Origin: Desulfobacteraceae bacterium
GTDB taxonomy: Bacteria > Desulfobacterota > DSM-4660 > Desulfatiglandales > Desulfatiglandaceae
Direction of reading: 5' to 3'
DNA length: 21,534 nt
NCBI GenBank assembly: GCA_011048855.1
Contig: DSCZ01000423.1
Location: 1 to 21,534, forward strand
The notes beneath the pieces were generated by a model. The model worked only from the letters and a program-made list of their open reading frames with translations. It was not told the origin of the DNA and searched no databases. Below, piece by piece: positions 16,294 to 21,534 of this stretch (positions are counted from its first letter, which is position 1; each line of letters starts with the position of its first letter). Both the position numbers and the translations under genes were made by a program.

Positions 16294-16812
16294 TTACATT
16301 ATATTTTCAATGTCTTCCTTTTTAACGTGGTAGTTTTTATCAAAAACCTCCCAGAATTCCTTGTGGCTTTCTCTCCATCCTGAACCGAATTTTTTGTCGA
16401 AAAAAGGCTTGAGCCGTTTAAACCAGTTGCCATGTTTCTGGATGCCGTATTCCCTCGCTTTGAAAACATCGGCGAGATAAAAGGCGATGTCGCCTATTTT
16501 ATCTTTCGGCACATAGCATTGGGCGCCCATTTCTATGGATTTAACGAGATTGTCCGGATTTAAAGCATGGGCAGTTAACATGACCGCCGGAATACCAAGT
16601 TCTCCGGTTTTCTGGAGTAATTCATACCCCCTGACCCCCATGATATCCAGAACCGCAGCATCGTATGAATATTTATCCAGAAATTTGCATGCTGTGTTGA
16701 AATCCGGGGCGCTGTCAATAAGACACATGTCCAGGAGCTCTTCAAGGGTTTCCAGAATGTCCTGCTCATCATCGACGATGAGGATCCTTTTGCCTTCGAG
16801 TATGTCGACCAT
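16294..16812 (-). CDS. Response regulator with a non-DNA-binding C-terminal extension
   Basis: The 172-residue protein has a CheY-like receiver (about 8-120) with the acidic pair Asp14-Asp15, phosphoacceptor Asp56 in AVLDIMG, Thr80 in MLTAHA and Lys103 in YVPKDK, so phosphorylation chemistry is complete. The remaining 50 residues (GNWFKRLKPFFDKKFGSGW onward) are aromatic, basic and helical. They resemble no helix-turn-helix output domain, so the protein may act through protein contacts. GGAGG upstream of 16812 supports the start. A structured inverted repeat (16845-16887) lies in its leader. The adjacent histidine kinase is the natural partner candidate, though the opposite orientation means the two are transcribed separately. 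Confidence 0.9.
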   Translation of the reverse strand: MVDILEGKRILIVDDEQDILETLEELLDMCLIDSAPDFNTACKFLDKYSYDAAVLDIMGVRGYELLQKTGELGIPAVMLTAHALNPDNLVKSIEMGAQCYVPKDKIGDIAFYLADVFKAREYGIQKHGNWFKRLKPFFDKKFGSGWRESHKEFWEVFDKNYHVKKEDIENIM

Positions 16813-16844
16813 AATTAAGACCTCCGTCCCGAAAAGGAAAAGGC

Positions 16845-16887
16845 GTGCCGGGTGGTAATCGTGTCCTTGGATCGGACACCCCGGTAC
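16845..16887 (-). promoter_or_regulatory. Nested inverted repeat in the leader of the response regulator gene
   Basis: GTGCCGGG (16845-16852) pairs with CCCGGTAC (16880-16887) with one G-T wobble. Inside it GTGTCC (16861-16866) pairs with GGACAC (16874-16879), leaving an eight-base one-sided bulge. It lies 33 bases before the response regulator start codon and could be an mRNA structure or an operator. There is no T run, so it is not a terminator. Confidence 0.35.
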
Positions 16888-17074
16888 ACAGCGGAATGAT
16901 GGGGGATATTACCCTGAGAGCGGGGGTCGAGTCAATACTTTAAAACGATTCCGGATCTCCGATATAAGGATTGATGGTTTCGTAAAAAGCTGGTTTATGC
17001 CGTTTGAGTTCGTTGGAAGTCGTCACCCCGTTGCAGAACGTGGTACAGGGGTTTTACAACGGAGCGATCGGCTG

Positions 17075-17106
17075 TTGACATGCAGGTCCGGTTTACGTAA
17101 CGTAAA
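17075..17106 (+). promoter_or_regulatory. Candidate promoter overlapped by an inverted repeat, upstream of the CooT operon
   Basis: A perfect TTGACA at 17075-17080 is followed, 17 bases later, by TAACGT, a weak -10. The inverted repeat TTTACGT-A-ACGTAAA (17092-17106) covers that -10 position, the usual place for a repressor operator. It ends 93 bases before the first gene of the operon. The regulator is unknown; the half-site does not match the long-spaced NikR operator of E. coli. Confidence 0.4.
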
Positions 17107-17199
17107 GAACCGTGTCTATGATATGACAGGCCGGAAGGCGGTTGTCGAAATGATTTTGCATACGGTCGATTTATATTTATTTTGTATAGGAGCGGAGAA

Positions 17200-17406
17200 A
17201 TGAAAACAGCCGAAAAAGCACGGATCAGGCTCGAGCACTGGATCACCCATAACGATCATCATGAAAGTGAATACCAGGAATTTGCACGGGAGCTGGAAAA
17301 TGCGGGGTTTACAACAGCCGCAGCGGAGGTGAAACGAATGATCGAGTTCAACGCCGGAAGCAACGATTGTCTGCGGAAGGCGCTTGAAGCTTTGCCGGCC
17401 GATTAG
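17200..17406 (+). CDS. Small helical His-rich protein next to cooT, possible metal-handling partner
   Basis: The 68-residue protein is entirely helical by composition: an N-terminal helix RIRLEHWITHNDHHESEYQEF and a second helix after GFTTAAAEVKR. Four His residues and several acids cluster at residues 13-21 (HW, HN, HH), on a spacing that could bind a transition metal. I recall similar short H-W-x-x-H-N-x-x-H sequences next to nickel and cobalt genes in anaerobes, but I cannot name the family. The start at 17200 is preceded by GGAG sequences; a TTG at 17182 is unlikely. Its stop lies 41 bases before the CooT-like start in the same direction, so the two are probably co-transcribed. A role in nickel handling is inferred from the neighbour and the His cluster. 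Confidence 0.75.
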   Translation: MKTAEKARIRLEHWITHNDHHESEYQEFARELENAGFTTAAAEVKRMIEFNAGSNDCLRKALEALPAD

Positions 17407-17447
17407 ATTTTTTCGGCTGTATTGCGTTGAAAACGGAGGAAACAGGC

Positions 17448-17636
17448 ATGTGTGAGGCTCATGCATATTTACTTGAAAACGGGGTTGAAAACCGGGTTCT
17501 TGAGAGTGTTGACCTGGTGGAATTGGAAGAGGATACAGTCAAGCTTACAAATATATTCGGCGAGCAAAAATCTTTGAAGGCGCGGCTCAAATCCTATAAT
17601 AATTCCGAGGGTAAACTGATTTTCGAAGCAGTTTAA
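17448..17636 (+). CDS. cooT: CooT-family nickel-binding protein
   Basis: The 62-residue protein matches the CooT family in length and pattern: an N-terminal Met-Cys (MCEAHAYLL) whose Cys2 is the nickel ligand at the dimer interface in the Rhodospirillum rubrum protein, then V-L-E-x-V-D-x-V-E, a D-T-V-K-L strand, the hallmark FGEQKSLKARL, and a final beta strand KLIFEAV. In R. rubrum, CooT supports nickel insertion into CO dehydrogenase; many homologues occur away from any CODH gene, as here. GGAGGA lies eight bases upstream of ATG 17448, while a TTG at 17427 would precede that site and is less likely. A perfect palindrome, GCAGTTTAAACTGC, covers the stop codon. The sirtuin gene starts 35 bases later. 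Confidence 0.82.
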   Translation: MCEAHAYLLENGVENRVLESVDLVELEEDTVKLTNIFGEQKSLKARLKSYNNSEGKLIFEAV

Positions 17637-17641
17637 ACTGC
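17628..17641. repeat. Perfect 14-base palindrome over the cooT stop codon
   Basis: GCAGTTTAAACTGC is fully self-complementary and contains the TAA stop of the cooT-like gene. With no loop it would form a weak hairpin at best, so a protein-binding site or chance is as likely. No T run follows directly, although a run of five T occurs at 17652-17656. Confidence 0.35.
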
Positions 17642-17671
17642 CTCCATAATGTTTTTAACAGGGGTATTTAG

Positions 17672-18424
17672 GTGAAGAGCCTGATTGAGAGGGCTGCCCG
17701 GGCGATTGTAGATCCCGGCCCTACGCTTGCGCTTACCGGAGCGGGCATATCCGTTGATTCCGGTATCCCGGATTTTCGTAGCGCGGGCGGGTTGTGGACT
17801 CGTTATGATCCTGGAGAGTATGCTACTATCGATGCTTTCCGCCGAGATCCTGAAAAAGTATGGGGCATGCTGAGAGAACTGGAAGAAATAGTTCTCGGGG
17901 CGGCACCGAACGCAGCCCACATCGGGCTTGGGGACCTCGAGCGGCTGGGATTTCTTCAATGTGTAATAACCCAGAATATCGACAATCTGCATCAGGCGGG
18001 CGGAAGTGTAGACGTGATTGAATACCATGGCAACGGCAGTACACTTTCCTGTTTGTCGTGCGGTTCTGTTTATCGGGGAGAAGAAAGGCGGGGTGTGTAT
18101 CCTCCCAGGTGTTCCTGCGGGCAGATTTTGAAGCCCGATGTCGTAATGTTTGGTGAATCTATACCATTCGAAGCCCTGAACAGGTCCTTTGACCTGGCTT
18201 CAAAAGCTGCGGCGTTGCTGGTTATAGGTACCTCGGCTCTGGTATCTCCTGCGAACACGATTCCTTCTATAGCCAAAAGAAATGGTGCTGTTATAATCGA
18301 AATAAATAAAGAAAGGACCCATCTGACTGATTCAGTTACTGATATTTTTTTAGAGGGTAGTGCAAGCTTAATCGTCAGAGCACTTGTGGATAATGTGAAA
18401 TTGATACACAGCGAAGCAGTCTGA
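17672..18424 (+). CDS. Sir2-family NAD-dependent protein deacylase (sirtuin)
   Basis: The 250-residue protein has the full sirtuin core: GAGISVDSGIPDFRS (residues 23-37) for NAD binding, TQNIDNLHQAG (100-110), the catalytic His119 in EYHGN, a zinc ribbon with Cys127, Cys130, Cys147 and Cys149, KPDVVMFGE, GTSALVSPAN and EINKE near the C-terminus. It removes acyl groups from lysines using NAD in the cytoplasm. After the phenylalanine/arginine of PDFRSAGGLW comes TRYDP; the A-x-x-x-Y-x-x-R pair of CobB-type desuccinylases is not obvious, so a deacetylase role is likelier. The GTG start at 17672 is supported by a GGGG stretch upstream. It follows the cooT-like gene in the same direction and may be co-transcribed, which would tie it to nickel enzymes, but that is context only. 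Confidence 0.93.
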   Translation: MKSLIERAARAIVDPGPTLALTGAGISVDSGIPDFRSAGGLWTRYDPGEYATIDAFRRDPEKVWGMLRELEEIVLGAAPNAAHIGLGDLERLGFLQCVITQNIDNLHQAGGSVDVIEYHGNGSTLSCLSCGSVYRGEERRGVYPPRCSCGQILKPDVVMFGESIPFEALNRSFDLASKAAALLVIGTSALVSPANTIPSIAKRNGAVIIEINKERTHLTDSVTDIFLEGSASLIVRALVDNVKLIHSEAV

Positions 18425-18593
18425 AGGTACTTTTTTTCGAGTTCGACAGTTATATTCATATGACAGTGACATTTTTCACAGCAAAAATGAAATTAATTGC
18501 ATGTTTAGATCGATTTTGCATGACAAGAAGAAAAAAAGATTTCAGAATCATAAATTAAATCCCTATTTTTCCTAAATAAAGTGGAGTTGGGCT

Positions 18594-19955
18594 TTGGCCA
18601 TAAGAATAGACAGCGAAATCCTTGAGTCCGCTTGTAAAGATATTATCGAAACGATTCTTTTTGCTCTACCCGATTCCATGAAGGGCACCGTCTATCGAAT
18701 CGGTTCCCCCCCGGCGTCGGTAGTCCGGCGTGTTACCTCCGGAGTCATCAGCGGGGACCGGTTGGAGATATCCTGGGGACTGCCCGAAGTTTCAGACTAC
18801 AACCCACCGGGGAAGCCGTGGCTTTCATACCGGGACGAGCCGGGTCGGCCTCTTGAAGCCATGGCATGGTGTGTGGAAAAACAACGTAGCTGGACCGCCG
18901 GTGACCCTCAGAATGATATGCGCAGTGTTCGGCTCCAGGTGGAGGGCCGTGAAAGTGATTTCCATCATATGGAGCCTGTTCTAATCAGGAAAATGGACCT
19001 TTACGGAACCGAAACACCTGACATCGAGTACCCGAAAACTTTTTACAATGAGGTCATCTGGCAGGACAGCCCGTACGTTGTGGTTGCGGTGATAAAGATA
19101 CATTTCAAACCCTACACGATAAAGATGGCCGGGCCTCAAACAAAGGTGATCAAGAAGCTTTCGCGGGCACTCGGCACCGAATTGCTTTCCTACCAGCTGA
19201 AACAGGAGTCCATGGAAGCCATGCAGCGTTTGTCCTGTGACAGGCTGGCCTCCTGCAATATTCTTGCGGATGCTCTCAGAAATGCCGTGGCAAAGACGGG
19301 CCTGATTTTTTCATTGATCAAGCTGGAATTGGGATTCCTGCGGGGTCAATGGGAACAGGCGCTGCTGAAGGGAACCGGCAAGGAGGGGATGCGGCGCGAA
19401 GCAATAGATACTCTGAACGAAGTGATCATGCAGATGGAAGAAGACACGGACAAACGTGAAAAGCTTATTGCGATGCACAACAGGCTGCTCGAGATTTCTT
19501 TGCCCACCGAGAAAGGGGAACAATGGGTGGATCGGCATATCCTGAAAGGCTGGGACGAAGTGCTTTCCCGCCATTCCGACGACATCCATAGCAAGGAAAA
19601 GGTACTCGAAGGTGTTGAAAGGCTCAAGCAATCGCTCAGAGCCGGCGCTGACCCGGCAACGATAGCCGCTTATACCGAAATCCCGGATCAACTCAAGATG
19701 CAGTGGGTCGAACTGATAACCAGGCAGCCCGACAGCCTCGACATGGAGTTGCTTGATCGTTTCATAGACGTGCTGGCCGACAGAAATCTTGCGCTGCCTT
19801 GCCAGGTGAAGGCACGCAAGAGTCTGAAGCATCTCAAGGCGCTTGCGGAAAGCATGTGCCAGCTTGAAAGCAACACCAACACCGTACTGCGGGAAGTTTT
19901 GAATGGAAATGGAAAGGGAGCCGTCTCTGCACCCCAATGTAACGCGTTGGGTTGA
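18594..19955 (+). CDS. Hypothetical protein, 453 residues, with a possible DHp-like helical region
   Basis: I do not recognise this protein. It begins with TTG at 18594, with GGAG eight bases upstream; no better start is near. The N-terminal half (about 1-190) looks alpha/beta, with strands such as YVVVAVIKIHF after an FYNEVIWQDSP segment, suggesting a ligand or sensor fold. The region around residues 220-250 (CDRLASCNILADALRNAVAKTGLIFSLIKLEL) and the helices after it resemble the helical hairpin of phosphotransfer domains in shape, but I see no ATP-binding N or G boxes. The rest (250-440) is helical and charged. There is no signal peptide or membrane segment. It is preceded by a 169-base AT-rich gap and followed by a terminator-like structure overlapping its stop codon, so it is probably transcribed alone. 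Confidence 0.78.
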   Translation: MAIRIDSEILESACKDIIETILFALPDSMKGTVYRIGSPPASVVRRVTSGVISGDRLEISWGLPEVSDYNPPGKPWLSYRDEPGRPLEAMAWCVEKQRSWTAGDPQNDMRSVRLQVEGRESDFHHMEPVLIRKMDLYGTETPDIEYPKTFYNEVIWQDSPYVVVAVIKIHFKPYTIKMAGPQTKVIKKLSRALGTELLSYQLKQESMEAMQRLSCDRLASCNILADALRNAVAKTGLIFSLIKLELGFLRGQWEQALLKGTGKEGMRREAIDTLNEVIMQMEEDTDKREKLIAMHNRLLEISLPTEKGEQWVDRHILKGWDEVLSRHSDDIHSKEKVLEGVERLKQSLRAGADPATIAAYTEIPDQLKMQWVELITRQPDSLDMELLDRFIDVLADRNLALPCQVKARKSLKHLKALAESMCQLESNTNTVLREVLNGNGKGAVSAPQCNALG

Positions 19956-19966
19956 GGACGGCTTTT
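19919..19966 (+). terminator. Candidate intrinsic terminator overlapping the end of the 453-residue gene
   Basis: AGCCGTC (19919-19925) pairs with GACGGCT (19957-19963), and an inner stem CCCAA (19933-19937) pairs with TTGGG (19947-19951). Four T follow (19963-19966). The stop codon at 19953-19955 lies inside the structure. The short T run makes it only moderately convincing. Confidence 0.45.
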
Positions 19967-20041
19967 CTGCCTACCACTGAACAATCCACTTCCCATCTTC
20001 ACTGTTATGTGATAGAAATCCTCTTTTAAAAATACCATAAT

Positions 20042-20118
20042 GCGCCTGTAGCTCAGCTGGATAGAGCAGCGGACTTCTAATCCGCAGGTCGGGGGTCCGA
20101 GTCCTCCCAGGCGCACCA
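20042..20118 (+). tRNA. tRNA-Arg, anticodon UCU
   Basis: A complete cloverleaf with encoded CCA. The acceptor GCGCCTG pairs with CAGGCGC, and the D arm carries GCTCAGCTGGATAGAGC. The anticodon stem GCGGA/TCCGC holds the loop CTTCTAA, giving anticodon TCT, which reads AGA. The T arm has GGGGG-TCCGAGT-CCTCC. The discriminator base is A. It is intact, so the nearby tRNA remnant is not a copy left by an insertion into this gene. A terminator follows nine bases later. Confidence 0.97.
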
Positions 20119-20126
20119 TAAAATCA

Positions 20127-20159
20127 ACAGGTTATGGCATATTGCCGCAACCTGTTTTT
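20127..20159 (+). terminator. Intrinsic terminator of tRNA-Arg
   Basis: ACAGGTT (20127-20133) pairs perfectly with AACCTGT (20149-20155), with a small inner GGC/GCC stem, and five T follow at 20155-20159. It starts nine bases after the tRNA and is the clearest terminator in the window. Confidence 0.8.
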
Positions 20160-20344
20160 GTATGTGTAACGGATTTGTAACAAACTTAAATCGTAGCCGC
20201 CCATATTCCATTTCTTTACAGGTGCTGTTTTCCTTGAAAGTTCATCTTCTGGCATTCAGTGGTCTGCGTCTTTTCGTGACACCCCGGTAATTTTAGGGGT
20301 TCTTTGCAACTAGGAAACGAGAAAGGTTGAAAAGAAAATCCAAA

Positions 20345-20371
20345 TGGTGCCACCGAGGGGATTTGAACCCT
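20345..20371 (-). other. tRNA 3'-end remnant, candidate attachment site
   Basis: Read on the minus strand, this is a T-loop TTCAAAT flanked by GGG/CCC, then CTCGGTGGC, a discriminator A and CCA: the last 26 or so bases of a tRNA gene. Upstream of the GGG the T-stem pairing fails and no D arm or anticodon arm follows, so only the 3' end is present. Such fragments are left where an element integrates into or leaves a tRNA gene. It differs from the adjacent tRNA-Arg, and I cannot name its source tRNA. No integrase is in the window. Confidence 0.55.
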
Positions 20372-20498
20372 GTATTGAATTGTAACCATTTGAAAAAATT
20401 ATAAAAAATTTTGGCTAGTGCTGGTTTGGTGCTGGAATGGATTTGAGCCGGTGTTTTAAAACCTGAATCCAGCGTTGACAGAATACTGGATATCATTG

Positions 20499-20627
20499 CT
20501 ACTTTCCCTTGTTCAGTTTCCGCCTGAGAACATCCGAGCATCTGAAGGTGACGACACGCCGGCCGTCTAGCAAGAACTCGGTTCCGCTTGCAGGGTTCCT
20601 GCTTGGCAGCCTGTCGGAGTAAAAATG
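20499..20627 (-). pseudogene. C-terminal fragment of an HU/IHF-family DNA-binding protein gene
   Basis: On the minus strand, 42 codons end in TAG at 20499-20501. The peptide reads ...LPSRNPASGTEFLL, then DGRRVVTFRCSDVLRRKLN. This matches the end of HU and IHF proteins, where R-N-P-x-T-G forms the tip of the DNA-clamping arm and R-R-V-V-x-F-K/R-x-S/G-x-x-L-R follows. The DNA-binding Pro in RNP is intact. Upstream, the frame meets a stop at 20628-20630 with no start codon, so the N-terminal half (the dimerisation helices) is missing. It ends about 130 bases from the tRNA remnant on the same strand. A complete copy is presumably elsewhere in the genome. Decay by recombination is the simplest reading. 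Confidence 0.6.
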
Positions 20628-20659
20628 CTATTTATCCTGTACCTGCTGCCTGTCGGAGT
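20606..20659. repeat. Two near-identical 15-base direct repeats
   Basis: GCAGCCTGTCGGAGT at 20606-20620 and GCTGCCTGTCGGAGT at 20645-20659 differ at one base and are 39 bases apart. The first copy lies at the point where the HU/IHF-like similarity begins. They may mark a short duplication at a recombination breakpoint. Confidence 0.5.
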
Positions 20660-20778
20660 CTGGGTTGGTCATCATAGTACAAGCCGGGAATCCCAAGCCC
20701 GTCAAAGGTGAAGGAAAAAAGTGGAATCGGTGAAACGTTCAGAGAGAGAAGCAATGGAATTTGGTACAATCTTTTTCC

Positions 20779-20807
20779 TTGACAAAGTTGCCCATCGGTG
20801 CAAATTT
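20779..20807 (+). promoter_or_regulatory. Candidate promoter of the XRE-cupin regulator
   Basis: TTGACA at 20779-20784 is perfect. The hexamer 17 bases downstream, AAATTT at 20802-20807, is a poor -10. The placement 48 bases before the ATG at 20855 is sensible. Confidence 0.35.
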
Positions 20808-20854
20808 GTTTCCCAAAGGATAACAAAAATTCTGCAAACCAGTTGGGCTCTGCG

Positions 20855-21424
20855 ATGGACTATCAGGTCGGTTTAGCCATAAAGGCTTTGCGCAAAGAAA
20901 GGTCCTTGACTATTCAATCTTTGGCCAATCGCAGTGGGTTGAGTAAGGGATATCTTTCCAGGGTAGAACGTGGGCTGAAGATTCCGCCAGTTTCTACATG
21001 CAGCCGGATTGCGCAGGCTTTGGGCGTGCAATTGTCCGATCTTTTTACCATGGAAGAATCGAGCCAGGATATTGTTCATGTGAAGCCCGAGCAGCGGAAA
21101 ATCATAAGTCGCGAAGGCAACAGCATCGGCTACTATTATGAAGCCATGGCGCATCCCTTTGTCCACAAACTAATGGAACCCTTCCTGTTAACCTTCACTC
21201 CCCAACCTTCTTCCACCCACATGTTTACACACGACGGGGAGGAAATGATATATGTTCTTCAGGGTCGAATCCGTTTTTTGCATGGTGATCAACACTTCAT
21301 AGCAGAGGAAGGCGACACCCTGTATTTCGATGCCACCATACCCCACCGGGGTGAGTGTGTTGGAGAAAAAGAAGCTAAGGTTCTGATTGTTATGGGCAGT
21401 CGAAATCAGTTTGCGCTTTCTTAG
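20855..21424 (+). CDS. XRE-family transcriptional regulator with a C-terminal cupin sensor domain
   Basis: The 189-residue protein has a helix-turn-helix of the XRE/Cro type at residues 1-65 (IKALRKERSLTIQSLANRSGLSKGYLSRVERG, then SRIAQALGVQLSDLF). A cupin_2 beta-barrel follows at about 105-180: THMFTHDGEEMIYVLQGRIRF with its H-x-H-like metal or ligand positions (His then HDGEE), EEGDTLYFDATIPHRG and VLIVMG. Such regulators typically bind a small metabolite in the cupin and control adjacent catabolic or transport genes; PuuR is a known example. ATG at 20855 gives the usual family length, though its ribosome binding site is weak; the frame is open back to 20798. It lies beyond the scar region, and the genes it controls would be past the end of this window. 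The 110 bases after it are AT-rich with no gene visible. Confidence 0.9.
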   Translation: MDYQVGLAIKALRKERSLTIQSLANRSGLSKGYLSRVERGLKIPPVSTCSRIAQALGVQLSDLFTMEESSQDIVHVKPEQRKIISREGNSIGYYYEAMAHPFVHKLMEPFLLTFTPQPSSTHMFTHDGEEMIYVLQGRIRFLHGDQHFIAEEGDTLYFDATIPHRGECVGEKEAKVLIVMGSRNQFALS

Positions 21425-21534
21425 ATCTAAAATTAATTTATAAATGCGAAATAAATTATTTAAATCGTACCAAAAAACAAATAATTAATAGATAAAAACA
21501 ATCTTAAAGTTAAAACCAATAAGAGTAAGCTTTA

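Larger units (their letters stand above)
16813..17199. other. Divergent regulatory gap between the response regulator and the nickel-protein operon
   Basis: These 387 bases contain the leader of the response regulator (minus strand), with an imperfect inverted repeat at 16845-16887, and the likely control region of the plus-strand operon. That region has a TTGACA box at 17075-17080 and an inverted repeat at 17092-17106. An open frame at 16997-17203 has no ribosome binding site and overlaps the next gene's start; I do not call it. The middle, roughly 16900-17040, shows nothing recognisable. Confidence 0.5.
20160..20778. other. Gene-free scar region between tRNA-Arg and the XRE regulator
   Basis: No intact gene is present in these 619 bases. 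I find paired TGTAAC repeats (20165 and 20176), a hairpin ACCCC/GGGGT at 20281-20300, a minus-strand tRNA 3'-end remnant, paired GTGCTGG repeats (20418 and 20429), the C-terminal stub of an HU/IHF-type gene on the minus strand, and a near-exact 15-base direct repeat (20606 and 20645). Short open frames lack ribosome binding sites. The mix suggests a recombination junction or decayed end of an integrated element. Confidence 0.6.

Noticed and set aside
16997..17203. 68-codon plus-strand frame before the His-rich small gene
   Set aside because: It has no ribosome binding site, runs across the promoter-like elements and overlaps the better-supported start at 17200.

Overview
The window reads as chromosomal DNA of an anaerobic Gram-negative bacterium. 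The most likely group is Desulfobacterota (the former Deltaproteobacteria). The case rests on gene content: a class A flavodiiron protein, a two-gene SufC/SufB-like Fe-S assembly unit, a CooT-type nickel protein, a stand-alone Memo-family protein, an outer-envelope lipoprotein made of Ig repeats, and a tripartite membrane-fusion-protein/permease/ATPase exporter. No rRNA or ribosomal protein gene is present, so the taxonomic call is an inference.

Layout. 1-5.8 kb: an unrecognised 186-residue protein, then a 1571-residue lipoprotein built from about 17 tandem Ig-like repeats and a C-terminal invasin-type domain. 6.2-9.3 kb, minus strand: an exporter operon in the order fusion protein, FtsX-type permease, ATPase, which is the DevBCA/MacAB layout. 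9.3-11.2 kb: a perfect FNR/CRP-type palindrome lies between the exporter and a flavodiiron gene. The flavodiiron gene is translationally coupled to a broken sulfite/nitrite-reductase-like reading frame. 11.2-11.5 kb: a small membrane zinc-ribbon protein on the minus strand. 11.7-13.7 kb: overlapping sufC-like and sufB-like genes. 13.7-15.3 kb: a site-2-protease-family protein and, divergently, a Memo-family protein. 15.4-16.8 kb: a soluble histidine kinase and a receiver-only-type response regulator that face each other tail to tail. 17.2-18.4 kb: a probable operon of a His-rich helical small protein, a CooT-like protein and a sirtuin, preceded by an inverted repeat overlapping a possible promoter. 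18.6-20.0 kb: an unrecognised 453-residue protein. 20.0-20.2 kb: tRNA-Arg(UCU) with its terminator. 20.2-20.8 kb: a decayed stretch with a tRNA 3'-end remnant and the C-terminal stub of an HU/IHF-type gene, which looks like a recombination scar or the edge of an integrated element. 20.8-21.4 kb: an XRE-cupin transcriptional regulator.

How the genes fit together. The flavodiiron protein (O2 or NO reduction), Fe-S assembly unit and nickel protein fit an anaerobe that handles oxygen or NO stress and metal cofactors. The FNR-type palindrome offers a plausible redox-responsive switch for the flavodiiron gene and perhaps the divergent exporter. No phage module, CRISPR array or complete mobile element is visible. 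The most unusual places are the interrupted reductase-like frame, the scar after the tRNA, the giant Ig lipoprotein and the small nickel-protein operon.
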